This document shows, one piece after another, positions 33,301 through 44,700 of a stretch of 64,000 bases of DNA (its first letter is position 1; the number at the start of each line of letters is the position of its first letter). This DNA is from Watersipora subatra (taxonomy: Eukaryota > Bryozoa > Gymnolaemata > Cheilostomatida > Watersiporidae): the NCBI RefSeq assembly GCF_963576615.1, contig NC_088708.1:29705191-29769190 (forward strand), written 5' to 3'. The position numbers and the translations under genes were made by a program. The notes beneath the pieces were generated by a model, which was not told the DNA's origin, made no database searches, and was given only the letters and a program-made list of their open reading frames with translations.

Positions 33301-36300
33301 AGCTTGTTTATTTCTGTGACTATATAAAAGTTAACTTCTTCAATTGGAAGAATAGTCATCTCTTAGATTGTGTGTGTGGCTCTCTTGATGGGTGCATTTC
33401 TGGTTTTTTCTATGCTTGCATAGCTGATTTATTTAAGTGGTTAGATGAAGGATTGCCACTATGATCTCATAGGTGGCTATTTCTATGACTTTGTTTATGG
33501 TTCTCTCTCTGGAGTCAAAGGCGGTTGTCTCTATGGCTACATTTGTGGTTATTTTGATAGTTAATCTTATTAATGCAGAGATCTCGGCTGCTGGATAATA
33601 CGGAGATGGTGGAGAGAATGGGGCACTCTGTGGATAACACCTTCCAGATCTGCGTAGATACTGAAGAAATCGGCGGGCAAATACTGAGTGATTTACACTC
33701 TCAGAGAGAACAGATAAATAGGTCAAGGACAAGGGTAAGAGTACTAGTTAATTTGAATTGTTGCAATTGGCATGAGATGAATCAACTCGTGGAAACCTGA
33801 CATTCATACTGGTAACGTATATAGCACAAGTTTTCTCATATTATTTTCTGTATGATATCATGCCTAGTTTGAGCTTCACTTATTCACTCATAATGGTAAG
33901 ATTACTGCTTTTACATAACAAATTTAACCTAGCTTTGATGTGTAACCTGAAAAATACCCTTCTCGGACTAATTCAATTCTCAAAGCGATTTTTGGAAAAC
34001 TAATGTAGCCAATTTTAGTCCAAAAATATGCTTTGTAATTTTGTGATCTCTCGTTGGTTAAGTGATTTTTTATATCGATAATTAGTTCGAAGATTGAAAA
34101 GAATTTGTGAACAACAACTAGTTTGTACGCCTTTAGTTTTAGCAATATGTATATAGTCATCTCTTCTATTTTATTCAATGTGTATATAGCCATATCTTCT
34201 ATTTTATTCAATGTGTATATAGTCATATCTTCTATTTTATTCAATGTGTATATAGTCATATCTTCTATTTTATTCAATGTGTATATAGTCATATCTTCTA
34301 TTTTATTCAATGTGTATATAGTCATATCTTCTATTTTATTCAATGTGTATATAGTCATATCTTCTATTTTATTCAATGTGTATATAGTCATATCTTCTAT
34401 TTTATTCAATGTGTATATAGTCATCTCTTCTATTTTATTCAATGTGTATATAGCCATATCTTCTATTTTATTCAATGTGTATATAGTCATATCTTCTATT
34501 TTATTCAATGTGTATATAGTCATATCTTCTATTTTATTCAATGTGTATATAGCCATATCTTCTATTTTATTCAATGTGTATATAGTCATATCTTCTATTT
34601 TATTCAATGTGTATATAGTCATATCTTCTATTTTATTCAATGTGTATATAGTCATATCTTCTATTTTATTCAATGTGTATATAGTCATATCTTCTATTTT
34701 ATTCAATGTGTATATAGTCATATCTTCTATTTTATTCAATGTGTATATAGTCATATCTTCTATTTTATTCAATGTGTATATAGTCATATCTTCTATTTTA
34801 TTCAATGTGTATATAGTCATATCTTCTATTTTATTCAATGTGTATATAGTCATATCTTCTATTTTATTCAATGTGTATATAGTCATATCTTCTATTTTAT
34901 TCAATGTGTATATAGTCATATCTTCTATTTTATTCAATGTGTATATAGTCATATCTTCTATTTTATTCAATGTGTATATAGCCATATCTTCTATTTTATT
35001 CAATGTGTATATAGTCATATCTTCTATTTTATTCTGCTTCTGTAATATTTTTGTTGTTAAACCAAATGATGTATTTTGTTTTTAAAATAGCCGCAACATG
35101 CTTGCTCATAGTATTTTAATAGAAGTTTAATACGTTTATCCTATTATCGTAGGCATCGATCTCTGTGTTTCTGTTCTACTTATTGAAGAAAGTAAATTTC
35201 TTTCCATAATTTATGTCAAATGCTTTCCTTTGTATGTTTCTATCGTGATGAGTATTAAATTTATTGCCATTTTTTTCGATTCAACTCCCACCTCCATAAA
35301 TCATTACCGGTTACACTCAAAGAATTTGGCTGGTTTTATAGTCAAGTGTTTCTTTGTGATAAAGGTATTTGAAGAGTCAATTCTTTTTCTTTAGAAGAGT
35401 TATCTGGGGAAAAAGTATCCGACTGTTCTGCCAAAATATTGATCATAGATGTATGATATCTCTCTGGGCAACTGTAATGCCATTTGCACTAATTTGTATT
35501 TGATAAACTTTCTTCGTGTCTATCAAATGAGGCTATTCTGTTCGGGCAAGCAACTCTCATCCCATTACTTCGCTGCCTCGGGCTGCCATTTCCTATGCGA
35601 TGTATCAATTGCGAGCTGATTACGCGTTTAGCTTTAATGCACTTATTTTGGAGTTGCTTTCTGTTGTCAGGAGAGTGATGACTGGTGCAGGTGCTCTAAT
35701 CCTGTTATGGCACTCGCTGGTAGATTATGGCTAATTAATAGAGCTGGTGTTAAGGAAACTGATTAGTTTGATTATGAATGTAACATAATTGCTCGCTAAT
35801 GTATATCGCCTTTGATTGCAGTTAAAAGAAACAGATGCTATGCTAGGAAAAAGTTCCAGAGTTTTATCTGGCATGATGAAAAGGTAGTAAATATAAGATT
35901 ATTCATATGCCCTGCGCAACTATAATTGCGTTACGCGCAGTTATTTATTGTCCTGCTCAGAGACACGCTGCCGAAGGCAGAACGAATATTAATGTTCATG
36001 CTGGGTTGTTAGCATCGAGAGATAGCTGTCTTTCGCGTGAGATCCTTGTCACATGACTACAGATTTTGACCACCGTGCTTGGTGTCCAAAGACTTTCTAA
36101 GTATATGATATTGTATTTTTTACAAGTTACTACTTTGTGGTCATTAGTTAATAATCCTATAGCAGTTGTCACGATATGAGCAGTTTCCCAGGTTGGCTTA
36201 TAATATCGATAATCCCTTGTCCCCTCCCGAGTCACCTATTCGCTTATTTACACGCTGCAGCAGTGGATTACTGCTTTTTAACTACCCCCATCAAGCAGCA

Positions 36301-37350
36301 GTAATTAGTGGATTGTCTGTGATATTACCCGGGCTAAGCCAGTCTGAATATACATGCCTTTTTCATCCTGCTAACTAGCACTCTTTCGTGACACTGACGG
36401 ATAACCAACAGCGTTGAGCGCTGATGAGACTTGGCTGTCTCTTTGTGTGGTCTGCTCTGTACGTCACACGTATCACCTACTACAGTTCTATTAATATTAC
36501 AGTCTTACCTAGCTCAAGAAATTGAAAGCTGATGAGCTAGCTCAAGTGCTAATAATACGGCAGCGGCACAGAGCATTCGTTTAAGTTTTTGTGTTAAAAC
36601 TTAATGAGTATTATTGATTGTAAACAATTGCAGTGGCAATAGACAACAAGTGAGGCAATTGCTACGCAACGTCATATCACTGCCTGCAAATATCACTGCC
36701 TGCAAATATCGTAACTGTATTGCTATCGTATCAGATATATTCGGTTTTAAAGTTTTCATATAATTTTTTTCAATGCTTTTATATTGTTATATATGCCTTT
36801 TGTTTTGAAAATATAAAAACTTATTAATAAAACTTATTTAGAGACATTATTTTATTTGAATTCCTTGCTGTCTATTGTCACAAAATCTTTTTTTTGTAAT
36901 GTTGGTGAGGTGAATGCTATCACATACAAAGTTTTCTCTCATCATTTGACAGATAGAATCATAGGGCTCTTTATTCTTTCATTCAATGACAACTAATTGT
37001 TGAACATTGCAGTTTGGTAGCATACAATCATGTGTGTGAGAAGGATCAAGCTTGACAATGACCGGTTTGCTGGTCACTCGCTTGTTTAACTGTTTCTTGT
37101 AAAAGGATAGTATTTCATCTTAACGCCTTTCCAATTTTTTTGTAAGTGATTCATTTGGCTAATTAACTGTTTTAACTGTTTAAACAAATGCCTTGTTTAA
37201 GATTTGGCTGTTTTAACGTAATATTTTTATGGTATTTGTTGTTTTAGGATCGTGCAAAATAGAATTGTCCTCATCTGTATTGTTCTCATCATCCTCATCA
37301 CCATCATCGTGGGTGTCTACCTCGCTGTCCACAAGACCAAAAAAGACTGA
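27395..37350 (+). CDS. VTI1A: VTI1A-type Qb-SNARE, 7 exons
   Basis: Exons: 27395-27488, 28881-28939, 29156-29266, 29685-29768, 33579-33734, 35822-35883 and 37248-37350, all GT-AG with matching phase, giving 222 residues (human VTI1A has 217). The N-terminal three-helix domain (about 1-110) begins MASLIESYEHQYFGITSEIT. The Qb SNARE motif covers about 117-188 (RLLDNTEMVERM, TEEIGGQILSDL, GKSSRVLSGMM). A C-terminal anchor follows at about 195-215 (VLICIVLIILITIIVGV) with the short tail HKTKKD. The protein pairs with other SNAREs for fusion at the trans-Golgi network and endosomes. A poly(A) signal ATTAAA lies at 37615-37620. Introns 2, 4 and 5 carry tandem repeats. The gene diverges from RPL34. 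Confidence 0.95.
28087..28139. repeat. Hairpin with 14-bp perfect arms
   Basis: CAATGATATACAGC (28087-28100) and its exact complement (28126-28139) lie in VTI1A intron 1. Confidence 0.85.
28980..29092. repeat. 26-bp tandem repeat, about 4 copies
   Basis: Units contain TTGACTTACAYGTAATAAG. The third copy carries a short insertion. They occupy most of VTI1A intron 2. Confidence 0.85.
31943..32212. repeat. 34-bp minisatellite, about 8 copies
   Basis: Units begin AGTCAGTAGTTAGTAGTACA and vary mainly at AAGCTCTG/ATGCTTTG and CAATTAG/CACTTCG. They lie in VTI1A intron 4. Confidence 0.9.
33226..33296 (+). repeat. tRNA-Pro-like relic (possible SINE head)
   Basis: CTCGCACTCCTTAGGGTG folds with TGAG, and AAGTCCTGGGTTC follows, recalling the anticodon arm (AGG) and T arm of tRNA-Pro. 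The arms are imperfect and the acceptor stem is not evident. It is a degenerate fragment, not a working tRNA. Confidence 0.25.
34144..35033. repeat. 33-bp minisatellite, about 27 copies, open on both strands
   Basis: The unit begins TCAATGTGTATATAGTCATA and is 33 bp long. Copies differ at only two or three positions (GTC/GCC and ATATC/ATCTC). Because 33 is a multiple of three, the minus strand reads TIYTLNKIEDM and the plus strand VISSILFNVYI without stops. It lies in VTI1A intron 5, between verified exons. A coding role is unlikely. Confidence 0.95.
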
Positions 37351-38400
37351 GATCTATCTAGACTTCTTCAGAACACATTTATTTATTATATCGATTAGAC
37401 AAACTTTTAAGTCTATAGGCTATACATGGCAACAAATGTTGTATATATACAAAAATGATAGTCATTGTGTGCAGGGCTATTGACTCCAAATTTTAAACTA
37501 ATTCAGCTCTGCATGCCATTCCACAGCCATCTGCATCCGAAAGCATATGTTAAAATTTTAATCAACTATTTTATTGTAGTGATGCTATATAATTTTTGTA
37601 AATTGTTGTTGAATATTAAAGCCGCATAATTATACGTATTGAAGATAGCAATAATGCTAAGTGCTTACCTACCATCTATTATGCTTGCGTTTGTTATAGA
37701 TAGCTGCATTTCATGCACAGCTGTCTAATAGATTGTGCGCTTTTAGGAGATTGCTTGTTGCTAATAGCCCTGATTCTTTTGTTACATTTGTCTGCTTGTA
37801 TACAAGTAGTTTCGAGACTGATACAGAGCAATAACTTGTTATCTTGCAATCAATCAACCATCTCAAACGCATTATCTTTATGAGTTCTGTTGAAGACTGC
37901 CGCAGACAGCCTAAGTATTTGGAGCTGTGTCAAAGTCAGCTATTTTCCATATAGTTTACTAGATTGTTCTATTTTTATAACATTTTAAATACATTTTGGT
38001 GTAGTAACTCCTAGCAACTTGCCAACATACTGAAACATATGTAAACTTGATAAATAGATGACATTCTACGCTAGAGGACATAAATAAGACATTAAAAACC
38101 TCGGATCCATTAATATGGGCAAAAAATGATAATAGCAAGGGTAGGGTGGCTCTGTTATATGTAAAGATGCATTGCTGGACTGGTATGACTTGTCACTTGT
38201 ATCTCACATTTTGCTAATAACTGCGAATGCACCAGCAAACATCCTAAATTTATTAGATTACACTGGATTTATGGTTTTATTTTCTTATGATCCAAATTTG
38301 CTCTTTAAAATTTTCAATTATTTAAAATAATACAAGAAAAAATAGTTTAGACACAATTTTTAAGTTTTCACTTTTGTTATGTATTCAAATATCATTTCTA
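37351..38400. other. VTI1A 3' flank to TCF/LEF upstream region
   Basis: This holds the VTI1A 3' UTR with ATTAAA at 37615-37620. After that I see nothing coding. Confidence 0.5.
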
Positions 38401-38765
38401 GCTTAGAACAAATTATGCGGTTTTGTTTTCACCGAGAGTTTCTTCCTCATACTCGCCGCGGCGAAGGTTTTCCATTGGCCAGCGATAGCGACCGCTATTG
38501 GCTCGGTTGAAGCCCACTACTCTCGAGGGATTCCCAAAAGATTCGGTCGGTCACGTGTTAGCAGGTGCGAGTCAATGTGAATGAATCAAACAATGAAAAT
38601 TAAGCGATGCCATTGGCTAATATCGAGTTGAGAAACGAGATCAAACGATCCGCTTGAGAGTGAGTTGACCTGTGAGTATAACGGGTCATTTGAGTAGTGC
38701 ACTAGCAAGAAAGTAACAAACAACAAAGTGGCGATCCATTTCATGTATATCGCGGGACTGACAGC
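38401..38765 (+). promoter_or_regulatory. TCF/LEF promoter and leader with overlapping upstream ORF
   Basis: The region is GC-richer than its surroundings, with three inverted CCAAT boxes (ATTGG at 38474, 38497 and 38612). An upstream ATG at 38743 opens an 11-codon frame ([11 protein letters not shown]) that stops at 38776-38778, out of frame and overlapping the main ATG at 38766. The upstream ATG has T at -3 (weak) and the main ATG has A at -3 (good), a pairing that would allow leaky scanning. Confidence 0.5.
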
Positions 38766-41700
38766 ATGCCTCATGTAAGCGCTACTGGTCCAGAGGATCT
38801 AGCATCTACAGATGAGGTGAAAGTGTATAATGATGAAGGAGAGCAAGAAGAACAAAGGACTTCAGAGGACATTTCTGAAGTTAAACTTGGATTAGTTACA
38901 GAGACCGAGCAGGTGAACATTTCTATTGCGAGTTATGTGTATTTTGTAGTTATTTTGACGTATTTGTAGTTTGATCAGCAATGCACATGGTGTCATATAG
39001 GTGTATAATCTCAGTAGTTTCATCTTTGTTATTAAATAAGTATGACAGCAAAGTGAACTTGGCTCTATAAATGTCAACTTGTTATTAAACCTGGTCTAGG
39101 GTGTAAGACCGTGTGGGCTTATGGAGTAGCCGAGTCCATTTACTCAGAAAGTAAGGGTGTAATGTATATGGGATGAATGGTTTCTATTCTGTACCATTTA
39201 AAAGGTAACATCAAAATTTTACGTGGTCTATTGTTCGACTCAGACAGCCGACATGCAACATGATACTTCATATCATTACAGCTAACTATTGACACCCTAC
39301 TAGGCTTACTATCTACTAGCAGTCACTAATCACACACAACTGCTTGTAATTATATTACTCGCTGCAAACTTAATTTCATTTTCAACCAATATTTTCTTCA
39401 CAAAAGGGTCTTATTGTCAAAAGTCACTAAAACTTCAGTTGTGTAACATTAGGTTAAAAAATTTTAAAAGCTCTGACCATGAAAATAATGATTTAGTTAA
39501 GATTGGATGCGAGTGACAGGTAGAGTTTGAATCTGAAGTTCTACCTATTTCTCAAAATTACTGCCATGTAAAAGCAATTATTTGTGGCCAAAGGGTTTAT
39601 CGTTAATTAACTCTACGAAAACAATTTAATGGCTACCTGCTTAATGCAAATAATTAAATGTTCAGCCTTAAAGTTATCGTAAAATATTTGTTTATCATGC
39701 AAATAACGGTTTTCTTTCCATCAAAATGTACAGAATAGCATCGGATTAAAAAGGAGAGAAAAAGAGAACCATAAATAGTGAACGATTTATTTCTAGCCCT
39801 AATAGCATGCAAACCACTCAAAGGTAAAGCCTGCGAGTCTTCCTGCTAACATGAATATTGAGCTGCAAACTCTATCAACTATCTCATCTGTGATCTTATA
39901 GGGTTTGTATATTTGGTACCACCAAGTTGTTGAGATCAGTTTTTATATATGTGACAGTCAGCTGTCCCTTCATTCATCTTTATGACACCCTCTGAAGGTG
40001 ATCTCAGTCTGATAGGTCACAGTTCCTTTTTAAATTACATTCTAGAGCTGTGCCTTTACTTGCCGGTTTGTTTTGCTTTTGTCTAGCAGCAATTGATGTA
40101 AACCTGCCTAGTTTTAGTAAGACTGCGAGACAAGGATTAGTGGATATGTTCACTGTATCCTCTTTCAATAATCCAATTTCCTCTGATTGGATTCATTACA
40201 TGTATGTAGACAAGGTGTTAACTGATTCAGCTCAAATTTGTTTGCAAATTATGTATCGTTAAGCGTTTTTAACTGAAATTACAGAAGGGCATGTTCGTGC
40301 TTGCCGCGCATGATTCGATGTCTATTTTCTTGCACTATTATTTAGGGTAAAACCTTGGGAGATGAACACAGTTTTAACGGGAAGGAGGATGGAGGTAAGC
40401 GATCTAACCCGCAATTTATAATCCGTAATTATTTTATGTTTTGTCCCTACTTTTTCAATTGTTGCTCTGCAGACGATGTCAAGCTCTAGCCTGTTTGCCA
40501 ATATAAATCATCCTCGGTGCCTATATCTGGTTGAAGATCAATTGGGGGGCAGAATTTATGGTTATGTTTTACCAAAGACCGGTGAAAGACGTCACCACAA
40601 TTTAGCCACATGAAAGGCCTGTTGTTCTTTGAAGTACCTCAAAATCTTTTCTTCTTATTTTTCAATGTGGCAATTAAAAATAGTTGTTGGCGATTTTCTT
40701 TAATTTAATAACACTTATGTCTTTCTAGCTGGGACTAGTCTCTGATTCACCGCTTTGTCACAAGAGGTCTTTGGCTTGGCACATGCTTATCCATTGAAAA
40801 ATTGGGATTACTAAGGATGGCAGTGTTTATGCCTGTGTTGTTAGTTGATAACCGATTTTATTTACTACTCACCGCGCACTGCCCTTCAGATTCTCTACGT
40901 TGGCAGATGCCTTTAAACAGACAGCTCTAAAGGAAGCACCTGTTACATTTATCAAACTTGTCTAATTGAGCCTTTGCTGATGTATTATAGGAAAATGAGA
41001 AAGTTTTTAACCATTACTATATCATAAGCACCCTGACTGCAAAGGGTATTTTTACTTCGTTCGCAGCTGTCAGTCCTACTCTGGTATTTTAGCATGCCAA
41101 ATCTAGCATCTCGATTTTATGCGCAAATGCCACTAGAGCAATTGCCGAAGGAAACAGCGTGCATCAGGAACTGGCAGACATTCAACCAAAAGTGTGATAA
41201 TCCTCTTGCTTGCCTGCATTTATCGTTTGCTCCGTATTGCATTGCCGTGCGCATTCAATTCACCGAACTAGTCATAATCAAACAAGGCCTATTTGCTGTT
41301 TGTTAATTTCTCGCGCTTTATGTACAACACCTAAACAATAAGAGAAGAATAAGGATTGTGAGTGAGGACATTTATTGACACGCTCATTGTCTATAGATTA
41401 GTGATCTCTTTGTGCCTCTCTTTGCTAATCAATTATGCTGACTTTCTGCGTGATTTGATTAGCACTCGTGTTACCCATAATGCCACTCGTCACGGCTAAA
41501 TGATAACTTTTTTATTATTTACAGAAAAGAATGGAAGCACATCGCGGTTACCACCTGAACACGAAGCTAATCCGTTTTATTTCTATCCGTATACACATAA
41601 TGGTGCTTCAGTGAGTATAATACGCACTTCTCTATTGGCCGAGCTGAGCTCACATCAGCCCACAACTCTCCTCTTAGTGTCTCTTCTCTCTCCCCTCATC

Positions 41701-44700
41701 CCAGATTATACCGAGGATACGGACCTTCTGTGCAGCGACTGCTGCTCGAGTATCTTTCCTAGCAATCACTCGGCCACTTACACCTCATCTCTCGTCCACC
41801 CCAACTCTCTCAGCGTTCCACTTGGACCACTCCACTGCTACACCGCTGTGCCTCTCTGCCCACTCTGCTCACGGCTTCTGTTGACTCGTGTAATCAAGCC
41901 AGCTCATTAGCTGTGAGAGATTTGGTGTTAGGCCTAATGGAAATCAAGGGAAATGAGAGCAGGCGCGACTTCCAGGTTGTTTTGACATGATTTTCTTGTC
42001 AATTCTCTTGTAATCTACCTCGCAGTTCCATCAGCTGCCGTCTAGCCTATTGTACTTGGCAATGCAATCCTAAAATCGAGCTGGCGAAGGCTTCATCAAT
42101 CTTCATCGTTCACCTAATCAGCATTTTTATAACATTATAGCTTGACTCGGCGTGTCATAGCCTCTAATAAACTCTCACTTTGACACGAAATCAACTACTC
42201 AATCAACTCAAACTCCATTTAGTATGGCGAAAATGATTGAATAATTTAATTTTTCTGACTGACATGCTTTCCTCATTACTTGTTAGCTTTCCCTTGTAAT
42301 ATTAGCTAAAATAGTTGGTCCGCAATGTGTATTAGGAGGGCCCCTAAACATTCCACTATTGTTGGTCTGTGTGTGGGTGAAGACCTTTCCTCGGAGATCG
42401 CCTGCTCTTGGCCATGATAATACCCGCTAGCCAAGACACAAGCAGTCCTAGTGCCATGCTATCTCGATTATACGAACCGCATTATTCATTGCAGAGATAA
42501 TAGAGCAGTCGCTCGCTATTGTACCAAACTCAAACCCAGCCATAGAAAGACTCAATAAAAACAAACATGAGGACAAAGAAAGCGCATAGGCTTTGTGTTA
42601 GCCAGCGCTATGCCGAGTCATAACGTATCTACCTACAGTTGAGTGTTCACTGGACACATTCTCCATGTGTACATAACATTTAACTTACATCATAATTCTA
42701 TACTTTTCCAATACTGCGGGAGTGGAGCTTAAAGGAATGCATGCATATCAGCGATGATAAATACGAAATGAATAGCTCGTTGGTCTAATGGAATTAAATG
42801 CTGTGCAAAATTTAAAAGATCTGTTTCTTGTGTTAACTCAGCTATGGCGCTACTTCAGCTAGTTCACCGAGGGAAGTAAGGGGCTGGCTAACTACACTGC
42901 TAGGGTGATGTTAGGAATGTAATACTAACATACCAACTAATGGATAAGTTTTAAACCAAACAACATTTGTGTTGGTCATGAGAGTTGTAACAAGTCAAAA
43001 CGCCCTTCATCTTCAAATGCATTTCAATTTGTTGTTGAACTGATAACTGAGGCTTTTAAGAAAAGTTTGGCGTTTCAGCGCGTTCAGGCAACTCTGTGAG
43101 AATTGTGTGGCATGGCAAAGAATGGGTGTCCCATCAATGCTCTGTCATAGTTGATAACGTTTGTTCAGAGTTATTCGATAGTGACCGCAACAACTTTAGG
43201 CTTTTGTTTTAAAAAGAATAAGCGCTCTATGTCTATGGTCGATAGACGACTCACAAAACTTTCTGTGGTTCTCTACCCGCAATCACAGTCGTAACACCCA
43301 AGTCTGTCTGTGTTTTTCTCGTAAGAAGTTATGACTTATTTATCATGTATCTTCTTGGATATGCTCTGTCAAGTGGCCAGTTTTGTCTGTTCATCTTTTG
43401 CTGATAGCTAAGTTAATATTCCGACAGCACTTATTTTATGTTTTAAAATTTGAATAAATTGCTGTGGCATTTTTTGAATCGATTTTCTTTACCATCAATC
43501 TGCCTTTATTACGATTCAGTTTAGTTTGCTGAAAAAATAAAGCCCTTTGTAAAATTTGAAATGGAAATTTTGCCGTTTGTAAAAATAATACAGTCAAAGC
43601 TCAACTTATATTTGTCATGTAATTTTTTATTAACATACCAAGTTATTTCTAACATACAACATTCAATATTTTTAAAACATGACAATATTTCCAATTGGAA
43701 GTAAATAGCTGGTAACAATTGAAAATAATAGCAAATATAAATTAAGGTACATGTATATGTTGTGTAAGTTAGAGTAAATTATGCCATGTACATTCACTCA
43801 CTCTACCTCTGAACTTATGCATCGCTGAACTTACACTTTTGTTTACGTGTCACTAAGGTAAATTAACAATGAAATACTTCTTTTTACCAAACTATAACTC
43901 TATTCATTTAATTTTTTTATATAATTTATATATAATTAATATATCATTACATAGTTTTGACATTCATTTATACACAGTTTCATATAATGCAGTTGTTTAA
44001 ATACTCTACGTAAGAAGTTGAAGTATTTATTACTGTTTTTGGGTCTCCAGGGAGGATAAAGCCAATTCACTGTATTCTTATAAAAACATGTATTCCAATA
44101 TACGAGGCAAAAATTAACTTCAGATGTCAAGGCTCAACAACAAGAATAAACAACAACGCGAATAGTATTTTCCTGTCATAGACTTGTTGTCTGGCTAAAC
44201 CATGCATCCTGGTAACAAGTAGCTATGACAGACAATTCCTTAATTAAGACCTACTGAGCCTGAATATGTTTTGCAACAATTTTGTTTCCATAGACATGAT
44301 AAACTCCCATTTTTGCAATTATTTATCAAAATTGCTGCCATGTAAAAGCAATTATTTTTTGCTAAAAAGTCTATCGAATTTAATTTTGTTAATTAACTCT
44401 ACGAAAACAATTTAATGGCATCCGCTTAATTCAAATAATTAAATGTTCAGCCTTAAAATTATTGTAATAGATTCGTTCATTACGCAAATGATGGTTTTCT
44501 TTCCAACAAAAATGTACAGAATAGCATCCGATTAAAAAAAACAGACAAGAAAAAGAGAACCATAACCATAAATACTGAATGATTTATTTCTAGCTCTAAT
44601 AACATATAAACCATTCAAAAATAAAGCTTGGGAGTCTTCCTGCTGACACAACAGCTTTCTAGTTTATCATCTGACTAATCGATCACAACTTGGCATATTT

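Noticed and set aside
33924-35085. Two long overlapping open frames (364 and 320 codons) as repeat-protein genes
   Set aside because: Both are readings of a 33-bp tandem array inside a VTI1A intron. The frames stay open only because the unit length is a multiple of three.
41611-41910. Extension of the frame beyond TCF exon 3
   Set aside because: A good GTGAGT donor at 41611 follows conserved-style sequence. The downstream reading is Ser/Leu-rich low-complexity intron.
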